In this document: piece after piece, positions 8,118-18,460 of the stretch
How the letters are laid out: each line of letters begins with the position of its first letter
Position numbering within the stretch: position 1 is the first letter of the stretch
NCBI RefSeq assembly: GCF_030687535.1
Contig: NZ_CP117437.1
Coordinates: forward strand, 5,763,501 to 5,827,500
Length of the DNA: 64,000 nt
Reading direction: 5' to 3'
Source of the DNA: Pseudomonas sp. FP2335
GTDB lineage: Bacteria > Pseudomonadota > Gammaproteobacteria > Pseudomonadales > Pseudomonadaceae
Notes under the pieces: generated by a model
The model's database searches: none
The model's input: only the letters and a program-made list of their open reading frames with translations
Told to the model about the DNA's origin: nothing
Translations under genes and position numbers: made by a program

Positions 8118-9583
8118 CAATCTATTCCCAATTCTTTCCACATTGCATCGACACGGGCTGTGACAGCTTCGTCCTTGACGATCACCCGGCCCCACTCGCG
8201 CGTGGTTTCACCCGGCCATTTGTGGGTGGCATCCAGGCCCATCTTCGAGCCCAGGCCCGACACCGGCGAGGCGAAGTCGAGGTAGTCGATCGGCGTGTTG
8301 TCGATCATCACCGTGTCGCGCTTGGGGTCCATGCGCGTGGTGATGGCCCAGATCACGTCGTTCCAGTCGCGGGCGTTGATGTCGTCGTCGGTGACAATAA
8401 CGAACTTGGTGTACATGAACTGTCGCAAAAACGACCACACACCGAGCATTACCCGCTTGGCGTGGCCTGGGTACGACTTCTTCATGGTCACGATGGCCAT
8501 GCGGTACGAGCAGCCTTCCGGCGGCAGGTAGAAGTCGGTGATTTCCGGGAATTGCTTTTGCAGGATCGGCACGAACACTTCGTTGAGCGCCACGCCCAGA
8601 ATGGCCGGCTCATCCGGCGGCCGGCCAGTGTAGGTGCTGTGGTAGATCGGCTTGATCCGGTGGGTGATGCGCTCGACGGTGAACACCGGGAAGCTGTCGA
8701 CTTCGTTGTAGTAGCCGGTGTGATCGCCGTACGGGCCTTCGTCGGCCATTTCCCCCGGGTGGATCACGCCTTCGAGGATGATTTCGGCGGTGGCCGGCAC
8801 TTGCAGGTCGTTGCCACGGCACTTCACCAGCTCGGTGCGGTTACCGCGCAGCAGGCCGGCGAAGGCGTATTCGGACAGGCTGTCAGGCACCGGCGTCACG
8901 GCGCCAAGGATGGTGGCCGGGTCGGCGCCCAGGGCCACGGAGACCGGGAATGGCTGGCCTGGGTGTTTTTCGCACCATTCACGGTAATCCAGCGCGCCGC
9001 CACGGTGGCTCAGCCAACGCATGATCACCTTGTTGCGGCCGATTACTTGCTGGCGGTAGATGCCGAGGTTCTGGCGGTCCTTGTTCGGGCCTTTGGTGAC
9101 GGTCAGGCCCCAGGTGATCAGCGGGCCGACGTCGCCGGGCCAGCAGGTCTGCACCGGCAGCATGGCGAGGTCGACGTCATCACCTTCGATGACCACTTCC
9201 TGGCACACCGCGTCCTTGACCACCTTGGGGGCCATGGCAATGATCTTGCGGAAGATCGGCAGCTTCGACCAGGCGTCCTTCAACCCCTTGGGCGGCTCGG
9301 GCTCCTTGAGGAAAGCCAGCAGCTTGCCAATTTCGCGCAGCTCGCTGACCGACTCGGCGCCCATGCCAAACGCCACCCGCTCGGGGGTGCCAAACAGGTT
9401 GCCGAGCACCGGAATGTCAAAGCCGGTCGGGTTTTCGAAGAGCAGCGCCGGGCCCTTGTTGCGCAGGGTACGGTCGCAAATCTCAGTCATTTCCAGCACC
9501 GGGGAAACCGGCATCTGGATACGTTTCAACTCTCCGCGCTGCTCAAGCTGCTGCACGAAATCCCGAAGATCCTTGAATTTCAT
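8117..9583 (-). CDS. ubiD: 4-hydroxy-3-polyprenylbenzoate decarboxylase UbiD
   Basis: 488 residues, the usual UbiD length. It removes the carboxyl group from polyprenyl-4-hydroxybenzoate in ubiquinone synthesis using prenylated FMN made by UbiX. Recognisable stretches include the N-terminus [20 protein letters not shown], the central '[19 protein letters not shown]' and '[11 protein letters not shown]'. The start at 9583 (MKFKDL) matches the family; a GTG at 9595 would add four residues but has no better ribosome site. It is transcribed away from rho's terminator and coupled to the downstream reductase by a TGATG overlap. Confidence 0.97.
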   Translation of the reverse strand: MKFKDLRDFVQQLEQRGELKRIQMPVSPVLEMTEICDRTLRNKGPALLFENPTGFDIPVLGNLFGTPERVAFGMGAESVSELREIGKLLAFLKEPEPPKGLKDAWSKLPIFRKIIAMAPKVVKDAVCQEVVIEGDDVDLAMLPVQTCWPGDVGPLITWGLTVTKGPNKDRQNLGIYRQQVIGRNKVIMRWLSHRGGALDYREWCEKHPGQPFPVSVALGADPATILGAVTPVPDSLSEYAFAGLLRGNRTELVKCRGNDLQVPATAEIILEGVIHPGEMADEGPYGDHTGYYNEVDSFPVFTVERITHRIKPIYHSTYTGRPPDEPAILGVALNEVFVPILQKQFPEITDFYLPPEGCSYRMAIVTMKKSYPGHAKRVMLGVWSFLRQFMYTKFVIVTDDDINARDWNDVIWAITTRMDPKRDTVMIDNTPIDYLDFASPVSGLGSKMGLDATHKWPGETTREWGRVIVKDEAVTARVDAMWKELGID

Positions 9584-9666
9584 TAACCATGCCACCCGTA
9601 AAATAGGCGTACATCCTACCTGCTCCGAGGGGCATTTGGCTGCCGGAGCACTTAAAAAGCGGGCGC

Positions 9667-9696
9667 AAAAAAAATGGCGCCCCTGGGGGCGCCATT
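9667..9696 (-). terminator. Intrinsic terminator after rho
   Basis: On the minus strand, a GC-rich stem (ATGGCGCCCC / GGGGCGCCAT) is followed by eight T residues, directly downstream of the rho stop codon. Confidence 0.9.
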
Positions 9697-9718
9697 CTTT
9701 CGGACCGCAAGCGTCGTA

Positions 9719-10978
<1,260 letters not shown>

Positions 10979-11013
10979 ATAGGAATGACGTAATCATTTA
11001 TGGAGGGGGGAAA

Positions 11014-11030
11014 TTAAGCTTTTGGCTTAA
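11014..11030 (-). promoter_or_regulatory. Small hairpin in rho leader
   Basis: Perfect TTAAGC-N5-GCTTAA dyad 36 nt upstream of the rho start, in an AT-rich patch just before the pyrimidine-rich ribosome site. It could affect rho translation or mark a regulator site; the rest of the 10979-11174 leader shows no clear feature. Confidence 0.35.
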
Positions 11031-11174
11031 TGAGGCCGCGCCGCAGAGAAGGCGACAGGATCGCGTACTAATCGAAAAGGAGTGCGTCGGCGACGGCATG
11101 CAGGGGGCAGTGGAGAAACCAGTGCGGGGCCGAATGTACCACCTGAGTTTCGGAGCGTCTAGCCCTGTTTCACG

Positions 11175-11201
11175 AAAAAGCCCCGCAATTTGCGGGGCCT
11201 T
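11175..11201 (-). terminator. Intrinsic terminator after trxA
   Basis: Perfect stem GCCCCGCA-ATT-TGCGGGGC with a run of T on the minus strand, 12 bp beyond the trxA stop. Confidence 0.9.
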
Positions 11202-11212
11202 TCTGACGACGT

Positions 11213-11542
11213 TTAGATGTTCGCGTCGAGGAAAGCTTGCAACTGGGACTTCGACAGCGCGCCCACTTTAGTGGCTTCGACGTTACCGTTCTTGAACAGC
11301 ATCAGCGTCGGGATACCACGCACGCCGTGCTTGGCCGGGGTTTCCTGGTTATCGTCGATGTTCAGCTTGGCAATGGTCAATTTGCCTTCGTAGGTGGTTG
11401 CAATGTCGTCCAGAACAGGAGCGATCATTTTGCAAGGGCCGCACCATTCAGCCCAGTAGTCAACCAGCACCGGGCCTTGAGCCTTGAGTACTTCGGCCTC
11501 AAAGGTCGCGTCGGTGACGTGCTTGATAAGATCGTTGCTCAT
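11213..11542 (-). CDS. trxA: Thioredoxin TrxA
   Basis: 109 residues. The cytosolic dithiol reductant has its WCGPC active site at residues 33-37, cis-Pro in 'GIPTLMLF', and the buried Asp in 'VLVDYWA'. It reduces ribonucleotide reductase, PAPS reductase and other disulfides. It stands as a single gene with its own terminator, directly upstream of rho as in other pseudomonads. GGAGACATCC precedes the ATG. Confidence 0.98.
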   Translation of the reverse strand: MSNDLIKHVTDATFEAEVLKAQGPVLVDYWAEWCGPCKMIAPVLDDIATTYEGKLTIAKLNIDDNQETPAKHGVRGIPTLMLFKNGNVEATKVGALSKSQLQAFLDANI

Positions 11543-11662
11543 GGATGTCTCCGGATTGTAAGCAAAAAAACGTGGCCCATCATAGCTGCCCTTCCCCCGT
11601 TCAGGAAGCCGCCTCTGATTGAGTCTTGCTATGGTGGTGCATGAGTTTGGGTATAGCCCAAC

Positions 11663-12358
11663 TCAAGGCGCTACGGGAGTCACAAAGGCAATGCCGGTGC
11701 GCAGCGCCGCATTGCGCACGTGTTCCTGCATGGTTTTCTGCGCCGCCGCACTGGCGCGCCGGGCCAGGGCGCGCAGGATCTTGCGGTGTTCCTGCCAGGT
11801 TTCCATGGCCCGCTCCGGCCGGATGAACGGTAGTTTCTGACTTTCCAGGAACACCTCGGCGCTGGCGCTCAGGATGCTCACCATCGCCTGATTGCCACTG
11901 GCCAGCAGGATGCGCTGGTGGAATTCGAAGTCCAGCCGCGCCGCCGCTTCAAAGTCACCGGCCTTGAGCACCTTGCGCATCGCCTCGACGTTATCGTCCA
12001 GGCTGTCCAGCTCGTCGATGGTCAACGTCACCGCCGCCAGACCCGCCGCAAAGCCTTCAAGGGCATAGCGTAACTGGAAAATATCCAACGGCGTGGCCTG
12101 TGCCGCAAACGGCCAGGCAAATCCCGGCGCCTCGTCGACTGCTTGCACAAACACACCTTTGCCCGGCTGCACGCTGACCACGCCCAAGGCGCTCAAAGAC
12201 GACAGCGCCTCGCGCAACGACGCCCGGCTCACCCCCAACTGCAGCGCCAGGTCGCGCTGGGACGGCAATGCATCGCCCGGCCCGAAGCCTTGCTCCTTGA
12301 TCAGTTTGCGGATGGCCTGCAGGGCCGCTTCCGGTACGGCTTGGGCGATGGAATTCAT
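11663..12358 (-). CDS. FadR/GntR-family transcriptional regulator (FCD domain)
   Basis: 231 residues. An N-terminal winged helix ('GDALPSQRDLALQLGVSRASLREALSSL' across residues 28-55) is followed by an FCD ligand domain. The D143-x3-H147, H191 and H213 pattern matches the metal/ligand-binding triad of FCD proteins, which usually bind organic or amino acids. It is divergent from the amino-acid ABC importer (264-bp gap), so it probably controls those genes. The start at 12358 was chosen because the upstream 43 codons have no family likeness. A dyad 21 bp upstream may be its operator. Ligand unknown. Confidence 0.88.
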   Translation of the reverse strand: MNSIAQAVPEAALQAIRKLIKEQGFGPGDALPSQRDLALQLGVSRASLREALSSLSALGVVSVQPGKGVFVQAVDEAPGFAWPFAAQATPLDIFQLRYALEGFAAGLAAVTLTIDELDSLDDNVEAMRKVLKAGDFEAAARLDFEFHQRILLASGNQAMVSILSASAEVFLESQKLPFIRPERAMETWQEHRKILRALARRASAAAQKTMQEHVRNAALRTGIAFVTPVAP

Positions 12359-12378
12359 AAAAAACTCAAGGTTCCAGT

Positions 12379-12396
12379 CAACTGAGCGGCTAGTTG
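12379..12396. promoter_or_regulatory. Candidate operator for the FadR-type regulator
   Basis: Inverted repeat CAACT-N8-AGTTG in the divergent gap between the regulator and the ABC importer, placed 21 bp from the regulator start. GntR-family sites are usually short dyads with GT...AC arms, which this broadly resembles. Inferred only. Confidence 0.3.
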
Positions 12397-12622
12397 TAAA
12401 GCTATTCGCGGCCGGCGGCAAGCCACGCCCCAAAGGGGCTCGCGCGGTTTTAACGGCGCTCGAAAAGGGTGCGAAAAGCCCCACCACTGTTCAGACCAGT
12501 AAGACCAGCGCAGCGCAGCAAAACCCTGCCTTGCAGACGATCCTGCGCAGGCTGGCATGGGCTGTGCAATTACCCCGTCAGCCCAATCCAGAAAACCCCT
12601 TCGCCCTTCTCGGAGAGTTGCC

Positions 12623-13408
12623 ATGACCAAGCGCTACAGCGCCCTGCTCACTGCCCTGTTTGCCAGCCTGATGCTGAGCCAGGCACCCGCCCAGGCCAAC
12701 GGTCTGGACGACATCGTCGCCCGTGGCACCCTCAAGGTCGCCGTGCCCCAGGACTTCCCGCCCTTCGGCTCGGTCGGCCCGGATATGAAACCGCGGGGCC
12801 TGGACATCGACACCGCCAAGCTGCTGGCCGACCAGCTCAAGGTCAAGCTGGAGCTGACCCCGGTCAACAGCACCAACCGCATTCCGTTCCTGACCACCGG
12901 CAAGGTCGACCTGGTGATCTCCAGCCTGGGCAAGAACCCCGAGCGGGAAAAGGTCATCGACTTCTCCAAGGCCTACGCGCCGTTCTACCTGGCAGTATTC
13001 GGCCCGCCTGACGCGGCTGTCACTGGTCTCGACGACCTCAAGGGCAAGACCATCAGCGTGACCCGTGGCGCCATCGAAGACATCGAGCTGACCGCCGTTG
13101 CGCCCAAGGAAGCCACGATCAAGCGCTTCGAAGACAACAATTCGACCATCGCCGCCTACCTGGCCGGCCAGGTCGACCTGATCGCCAGCGGCAACGTGGT
13201 GATGGTCGCGATCAGCGAGCGCAGTCCCAAACGCGTGCCTGCGCTGAAGGTGAAGCTCAAGGATTCGCCGGTGTACGTGGGCGTGAACAAGAACGAGCCG
13301 GCGCTGCTGGAAAAGGTCAACCAGATCCTGGTGTCCGCCAAGGCCGATGGCAGCCTGGAAAAGAACGCCCTGCAATGGCTGAAAGAGCCTTTGCCGGCTG
13401 ATCTTTGA
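12623..13408 (+). CDS. Amino-acid ABC transporter, periplasmic substrate-binding protein
   Basis: 261 residues of the SBP_bac_3 (cluster F) family. Signal peptide with cleavage after 'APAQA' near residue 25, then the canonical start of the fold 'LDDIVARGTLKVAVPQDFPPFG', the 'DIDTAKLLADQL' helix and 'NREK/ERxKVIDFSKAY' region. It binds a polar amino acid or related compound and delivers it to the two permeases encoded next. GGAGAG precedes the ATG. The 15-nt gap to the first permease gene makes it the head of a four-gene operon. Substrate not determined; absence of marked specificity residues prevents a firm call. Confidence 0.9.
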   Translation: MTKRYSALLTALFASLMLSQAPAQANGLDDIVARGTLKVAVPQDFPPFGSVGPDMKPRGLDIDTAKLLADQLKVKLELTPVNSTNRIPFLTTGKVDLVISSLGKNPEREKVIDFSKAYAPFYLAVFGPPDAAVTGLDDLKGKTISVTRGAIEDIELTAVAPKEATIKRFEDNNSTIAAYLAGQVDLIASGNVVMVAISERSPKRVPALKVKLKDSPVYVGVNKNEPALLEKVNQILVSAKADGSLEKNALQWLKEPLPADL

Positions 13409-13423
13409 AGGCGGAGCTGACCC

Positions 13424-14092
13424 ATGGCCTATCAGTTCGACTTTGTGCCCGTGCTGGCCAACACCGACCTGCTGCTGCGTGGCGCGCTGTTCACCTTGGA
13501 GCTGACCGCCATTGGCGCGATTCTCGGGGTGGCCCTGGGCACTGCCGGCGCCGTGGTGCGGGCGTGGAAGATCCAGCCGTTCGCCTGGTTCTTCGGCGTA
13601 TACGTCGAGTTGATCCGCAACACGCCGTTCCTGGTGCAGCTGTTCTTCATCTTCTTCGGCCTGCCGTCCCTGGGGCTGAAGATCACCGAATGGCAAGCCG
13701 CCGTGCTGGCGATGGTGATCAACCTGGGCGCCTACTCCACCGAAATCATCCGCGCCGGCATCCAGGCCGTCCCCCGTGGGCAACTGGAAGCCGCAGCGGC
13801 GCTGGCGATGACGCGTTTCGAAGCGTTTCGCCACGTGGTGCTGCTACCGGCACTGGGCAAGGTGTGGCCGGCCCTGAGCAGCCAGATCATCATCGTGATG
13901 CTCGGTTCGGCAGTGTGCTCGCAGATCGCCACCGAAGAGTTGAGCTTTGCCGCCAACTTTATCCAGTCGCGCAATTTCCGCGCCTTTGAAACCTATGCCC
14001 TGACCACCCTGGTGTACCTGTGCATGGCCTTGATGATTCGCCAGTTGCTCAACTGGATCGGCCGCCGGTTTGTGATGAGGAATAGCCGATGA
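13424..14092 (+). CDS. Amino-acid ABC transporter permease 1
   Basis: 222 residues of the HisM/GlnP type. About five membrane segments and the EAA loop 'VPRGQLEAAAALAMTRFEAFRHVVLLP', which docks with the ATPase. The N-terminal hydrophilic motif 'VELIRNTPFLVQLFFIFFGLP' is typical of polar amino-acid permeases. It ends in an ATGA overlap with the second permease gene, and the two would form a heterodimeric channel in the inner membrane. Confidence 0.93.
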   Translation: MAYQFDFVPVLANTDLLLRGALFTLELTAIGAILGVALGTAGAVVRAWKIQPFAWFFGVYVELIRNTPFLVQLFFIFFGLPSLGLKITEWQAAVLAMVINLGAYSTEIIRAGIQAVPRGQLEAAAALAMTRFEAFRHVVLLPALGKVWPALSSQIIIVMLGSAVCSQIATEELSFAANFIQSRNFRAFETYALTTLVYLCMALMIRQLLNWIGRRFVMRNSR

Positions 14093-14739
14093 GTGATTTT
14101 TCGTTCTGGGACATCGTGCGCAACCTGCTCACCGGCCTGCAATGGACCCTATTGCTGTCGCTGGTGGCGTTCATCGGCGGCGGCCTGATCGGCTTGCTGG
14201 TGATGACCCTGCGCATCAGCAGCAAGGCGTTCCCGCGTAACGTGGCGCGCACCTATATCGAACTGTTCCAGGGCACACCGTTGCTGATGCAACTGTTCCT
14301 GGTGTTTTTCGGCATCGCCCTGCTCGGTGTGGATATTTCGCCCTGGCTTGCCGCCGCGATTGCCCTGACCCTGTTCACCAGTGCCTACCTCGCCGAAATC
14401 TGGCGCGGCTGCGTCGACTCCATCGCCCACGGGCAATGGGAAGCCTCGGCCAGCCTGGCGCTCAACCCACTGGAGCAACTGCGCTACGTGATCCTGCCCC
14501 AGGCCCTGCGAATTGCCGTGGCGCCCACCGTGGGCTTCTCGGTGCAGGTGGTCAAAGGCACCGCCGTGACCTCGATCATCGGCTTCACCGAACTGACCAA
14601 GACCGGCGGCATGCTCGCCAACGCCACCTTCGAGCCCTTCATGGTCTACGGCCTGGTGGCCCTTGGTTATTTTTTGCTCTGCTACCCCCTGTCCCTCAGC
14701 GCGCGCTACCTGGAAAGGAGACTGCATGCCTCTGCTTAG
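14089..14739 (+). CDS. Amino-acid ABC transporter permease 2
   Basis: 216 residues, paralogous to the preceding permease: 'IELFQGTPLLMQLFLVFFGIALLG' and an EAA loop 'IAHGQWEASASLALNPLEQLRYVILPQALR'. Starts within the 4-nt ATGA overlap with permease 1 and its last 14 nt overlap the ATPase gene, indicating tight translational coupling. Partner of permease 1 in the membrane channel. Confidence 0.93.
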   Translation: MSDFSFWDIVRNLLTGLQWTLLLSLVAFIGGGLIGLLVMTLRISSKAFPRNVARTYIELFQGTPLLMQLFLVFFGIALLGVDISPWLAAAIALTLFTSAYLAEIWRGCVDSIAHGQWEASASLALNPLEQLRYVILPQALRIAVAPTVGFSVQVVKGTAVTSIIGFTELTKTGGMLANATFEPFMVYGLVALGYFLLCYPLSLSARYLERRLHASA

Positions 14740-15463
14740 AATTTCCGCCCTGCATAAGTACTACGGCGATCACCACGTCCTCAAGGGCATCGACCTGACC
14801 GTTGAAGAAGGCCAGGTGGTAGCGATCATCGGCCGCAGCGGCTCGGGCAAGTCCACCTTGCTGCGCACCCTCAACGGCCTGGAATCGATCAACGACGGCG
14901 TGATCGAAGTCGACGGAGAGTACCTCGACGCCGCTCGCGCCGACCTGCGCAGCCTGCGACAGAAAGTCGGCATGGTGTTCCAGCAATTCAACCTGTTCCC
15001 ACACCTGACGGTGGGCGAAAACGTGATGCTCGCACCACAGGTGGTGCAGAAAGTGCCCAAGGCCAAGGCCGCGCAACTGGCCAGGCAGATGCTGGAACGC
15101 GTCGGGCTCGGCGAAAAATTCGATGCCTTCCCTGATCGCTTGTCCGGCGGCCAGCAACAACGCGTGGCGATTGCCCGTGCGCTGGCCATGTCGCCGAAAG
15201 TCTTGCTGTGCGACGAAATCACCTCGGCCCTGGACCCGGAGTTGGTCAACGAAGTGCTCAGCGTGGTGCGCCAGTTGGCCAAGGACGGCATGACCCTGAT
15301 CATGGTGACCCACGAAATGCGCTTCGCCCGCGAAGTCGGCGACAAGCTGGTGTTCATGCACCAGGGCAAGGTGCATGAAGTGGGCGACCCCAAGGTGCTG
15401 TTCGCCAACCCGCAGACCACTGAGTTCGCCAACTTCATTGGCTCGGTGGAGCAGGCAGGCTGA
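14726..15463 (+). CDS. Amino-acid ABC transporter ATP-binding protein
   Basis: 245 residues. Walker A GRSGSGKST (36-44), Q-loop 'MVFQQFNLFPHLT', signature LSGGQQQR (139-146), Walker B VLLCDE (159-164) and H-loop 'MVTHEM'. It powers the importer on the cytoplasmic face. AAGGAG lies 9 nt before the ATG, inside the end of permease 2. The 3' end overlaps the convergent fimbrial gene by 29 nt, which is long for a bacterial tail-to-tail overlap. Confidence 0.95.
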   Translation: MPLLRISALHKYYGDHHVLKGIDLTVEEGQVVAIIGRSGSGKSTLLRTLNGLESINDGVIEVDGEYLDAARADLRSLRQKVGMVFQQFNLFPHLTVGENVMLAPQVVQKVPKAKAAQLARQMLERVGLGEKFDAFPDRLSGGQQQRVAIARALAMSPKVLLCDEITSALDPELVNEVLSVVRQLAKDGMTLIMVTHEMRFAREVGDKLVFMHQGKVHEVGDPKVLFANPQTTEFANFIGSVEQAG

Positions 15464-15974
15464 TCAGCTCAAGGCTGCCGCGTCCTTCCAGGCGCGCCTC
15501 GTTGCGCACCTCCAGGGCATCGGCTGGCAGGTCGGTGTCGATGTCGACTTGAGCGGTCAGCCTTCGCCCTGCCACCCGCATCCCCGCCACTCGCACCTCC
15601 AGGGTCTGGCCAGGCAGCAATTGCCCATCCGCCGACTCGTTGGGCCGTTGCATCGCCGCCCACTCGACCGCGCGGCCGTCCACCCGCGCGTGCTTGAGGC
15701 TCAGGCGAAAGCGCCCTGGGCGACCAAACTGAAACCCCTGGCCATCGGCAGCCGCGCCGGTAAAGCGCAACGCCATTGCCGAGGGCTCGGCACACAGCAC
15801 AGTCAAGTGCAGCGAACGAGTCGGCAGTGCCATGGAGGCGCCTGTCACCGGCCCGGCCCGGCGAATGGCACCGTAGTCGATATGAGCCTGGCTCAACGAC
15901 AAGCGGCAGTTTTCGGCCCACGCTCCCGGAGCGATCAGTACCGCGCAAAGCAGCATTGCCCACTTAAAGAGCAT
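15435..15974 (-). CDS. DUF1120-like fimbrial subunit (terminal gene of the fimbrial operon)
   Basis: 179 residues with a signal peptide ending 'GAWAENC'. The mature N-terminus 'CRLSLSQAHIDYGAIR' parallels 'CNLSLAGSGIVDYGVIR' in the first pilin of the operon, and both share a later 'LxVxC' Cys, so a disulfide is expected. It is therefore a pilin-like subunit, perhaps the tip or a minor subunit. Starting at 15974 it overlaps the usher gene by 11 nt and its end runs 29 nt into the convergent ABC ATPase gene. It is shorter than two-domain tip adhesins such as FimH, so a receptor-binding role is not shown. Confidence 0.72.
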   Translation of the reverse strand: MLFKWAMLLCAVLIAPGAWAENCRLSLSQAHIDYGAIRRAGPVTGASMALPTRSLHLTVLCAEPSAMALRFTGAAADGQGFQFGRPGRFRLSLKHARVDGRAVEWAAMQRPNESADGQLLPGQTLEVRVAGMRVAGRRLTAQVDIDTDLPADALEVRNEARLEGRGSLELISLPAPPSQ

Positions 15975-18453
15975 GGCACACCGCCGATGCAGTCTCGTAG
16001 AACTTGTCATTATCCGGCTTGGCCTCGGCGTCGACACGCAGTGAGCAGGTGGAGGAGTCCGGCAGTGATACCCGCAGGTCTTGCGACTCATTGACATCAT
16101 TCAGAAAAACCATGCCCTCACCCGCCACGCTGGTAAGGAAGCGGTTGCCCTTGCCGAGTACCGCAGCCCCCTGGGGCAGTGGTCGGCCTTGCGCATCACT
16201 GGCGTTGAGCAACACGCGACGGACTTTCACCACATCGAAATCCACGCTATTGACGGAACCACGGCCAGCAGCAAGCACCTGGGTGCCGTTCTTCAAGTCG
16301 ACGCGCTTGGGCAGCGAGCGGGTCTGCACTTCGACGCGGCTGTTGGTATACGCCGGCAAGCCGGCGATCACCGCGTGCCCACGGTAGTCGGTCCACACCG
16401 GGCCTTGCGGGGTTTCGATCCGGGCCGAGCCGATGTCGCCCACGGAAACGATGCCAAACGTGTCCTGTACGGCGTAGGGCGAAAAGGTCACGCCGCGCTC
16501 GTGTGCCACGATCCCGCCCTGCAACTGTCCCGAGTAGCTGGTGCCCAGCGGGTCGCGACTGACCCCCAGGCCGACCCGCGTATAGCGCGGCAGCAGGTCG
16601 ACATGAGCGCGAGTCGATTGCTCCCCAGCCTTGAGGTCTCGCTCGACGCCCACCTCGTAGTTCACGTACTCGTTGACCCGCTCGTTCAGCGCAGTGCCGG
16701 CGCCGAACTGATCCCCACGGCGGCTGGCATAGCTGTTCAGGCGACGATCAGCGCCCAGGGGCACGCTGACTTGCAGGCGTACCGCCAGGTCATTGTCCTG
16801 GGGCGCGTTGCGGCGGTTGCCGTCGGGCGTGGAATCACGCGTGCCGCCTACCTGCGAATCGGCAATCAACCCGACATCCACGCGATTGAACGACTTGTTC
16901 CACGAAGCGAACACCTGCTCGGTGGCTCGCCCGTCGAATTGCGCACTGCGGGTATATCCCAGGGAGAACACGCCCAGCGAGGGATCAACCCAGCTCATGC
17001 CCGCCGTATATTGGTTCTTGAACCGCGTACCCAGCTCATCGGCCGTCCATGACCGGCCCGCTTCGAGCACCTCCCGATAACCACGGGTCTGGCGGGTGGC
17101 GCTGAGGTTGGCTTGCACATTGGCAGAAACGGGGCTGCTCACCGACACGGTACTGCGCGAACCGGACACTGCGTTGCGGCTGTCCCGGGAAAGGTTGTGG
17201 CGCGCGCCCACTGCAACCCGCTGGAAAAACACGTTGCTCAAACTGCCTCCCGCCGACCAGTAGTCTTCGGCGCCCAACACGCCAAGCCCCATGGACGAAT
17301 CGCGCCCAAGCCCCCAGGTGCCGCTGCCCATGGCAACCATCGGTGACGCCGCCCCTTCGCCAGTGCTTTCACGCGCCTTCCCCACCGAGAAGTAGTAGCC
17401 GGGGGCAGCCGCAGCGCCGCCGAACGACGCGGCCGGCACAACAAAGCTGCGCTTGGCGCCCCGCACATCGATCACGCTGACTTCAAGGTCACTGGTGCCA
17501 TTGAGCAGGGGCAACCCCGTCAGACGAAACGGCCCCTCGGGCACCAGCGTGCTGTGGATCAGCACACCGGATTGACGCACCTCGATCCGCGACTGGCTAT
17601 GGGCAAGCCCCTCGACCACCGCGTTATGACTGCCTGCCGGCACTCGCGACTGGCCATCGGGGGAAAACTGCAAACCCGACAACTGCACACCGCCAAACAG
17701 CGGGTTGTTGCTGGAAATCTGGCCCAGTTGAAAGGTCGACTGCAACGCAGCGATGTCCCGCTGGGCATAGGCGTACAGGTGCTCGGTGCGGACCTTGCCG
17801 TTATCCGACACATAAAACTGGCGGCTGCGAACGATCCAGTCCTCCCAGTTGAAGCCCGCCTCCGTATAGGCCGACACGAACCGGCTGGGCCCACTGCGCG
17901 AGCGGCTGTCAAAACCCAGCAGGTCATAGTTGAACAATGCCGCCCCTCCGCCTTGGGAAAATTGTCCGGCTTCCCATTGGGGCTCACGCAATGACTGGGT
18001 GGGCACCACCAACGCAACTTCGTCGATGCCGGGGCGCAGCCTCACCATGGTCGTCGGGAACTCACCGAGGAAGTCATGACAGGCCTCGCCCGGTGCCGCG
18101 CCCTCGCCAATGACCGTATCGGGTTTGACCAACCCGGCCTTTTCCAGCAAACCAGGGGTAAAACACAATCGGCCTTGTGCATCGAAACGGGCATCCACCA
18201 GCCCGAGCGGGTTTCCATTGACCCGCAAACCGACCACATGGACGCCCTCGCGAAAACGCGCGGCGCTGCGAAAATAATCGGAGACCTTCGGGTCAATGCC
18301 AAGGGTGGTAAGCGCCGCCAGGTCGAAACCCTCGCCCAACTCGAGGGCCGATACCAGGGCCGGCAAGCTCCAGAGCGTGGCAACCCCCACGAACAGTGAC
18401 GGCCGGCGCGACCTGGAAGAGGCCGTAATGGGGACAGTCGACAGGTTTGTCAT
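15964..18453 (-). CDS. Fimbrial outer-membrane usher protein (PapC/FimD family)
   Basis: 829 residues, the usual usher length. Signal peptide ending near 'LVSALELG', N-terminal chaperone-binding region, the translocation pore with the usher pattern 'GLQFSPDGQSRVPAGSHNAVVEGLAHSQSRIEVRQSG' (read across residues ~260-300) and 'FEVSVIDVRGAKRSF'-type plug border, and paired cysteines near the C-terminus (CSLRVD ... AVCHAL). It secretes and assembles subunits delivered by the chaperone. It begins 7 nt after the chaperone gene's stop and overlaps the terminal subunit gene, placing it third in a four-gene operon. Confidence 0.95.
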   Translation of the reverse strand: MTNLSTVPITASSRSRRPSLFVGVATLWSLPALVSALELGEGFDLAALTTLGIDPKVSDYFRSAARFREGVHVVGLRVNGNPLGLVDARFDAQGRLCFTPGLLEKAGLVKPDTVIGEGAAPGEACHDFLGEFPTTMVRLRPGIDEVALVVPTQSLREPQWEAGQFSQGGGAALFNYDLLGFDSRSRSGPSRFVSAYTEAGFNWEDWIVRSRQFYVSDNGKVRTEHLYAYAQRDIAALQSTFQLGQISSNNPLFGGVQLSGLQFSPDGQSRVPAGSHNAVVEGLAHSQSRIEVRQSGVLIHSTLVPEGPFRLTGLPLLNGTSDLEVSVIDVRGAKRSFVVPAASFGGAAAAPGYYFSVGKARESTGEGAASPMVAMGSGTWGLGRDSSMGLGVLGAEDYWSAGGSLSNVFFQRVAVGARHNLSRDSRNAVSGSRSTVSVSSPVSANVQANLSATRQTRGYREVLEAGRSWTADELGTRFKNQYTAGMSWVDPSLGVFSLGYTRSAQFDGRATEQVFASWNKSFNRVDVGLIADSQVGGTRDSTPDGNRRNAPQDNDLAVRLQVSVPLGADRRLNSYASRRGDQFGAGTALNERVNEYVNYEVGVERDLKAGEQSTRAHVDLLPRYTRVGLGVSRDPLGTSYSGQLQGGIVAHERGVTFSPYAVQDTFGIVSVGDIGSARIETPQGPVWTDYRGHAVIAGLPAYTNSRVEVQTRSLPKRVDLKNGTQVLAAGRGSVNSVDFDVVKVRRVLLNASDAQGRPLPQGAAVLGKGNRFLTSVAGEGMVFLNDVNESQDLRVSLPDSSTCSLRVDAEAKPDNDKFYETASAVCHAL

Positions 18454-18460
18454 GGGCTGA

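Noticed and set aside
7502..9586. A 694-codon plus-strand frame opposite the reductase and ubiD genes
   Set aside because: Arg/Ala/His-rich low-complexity translation with no family likeness; the minus-strand genes explain the region fully.
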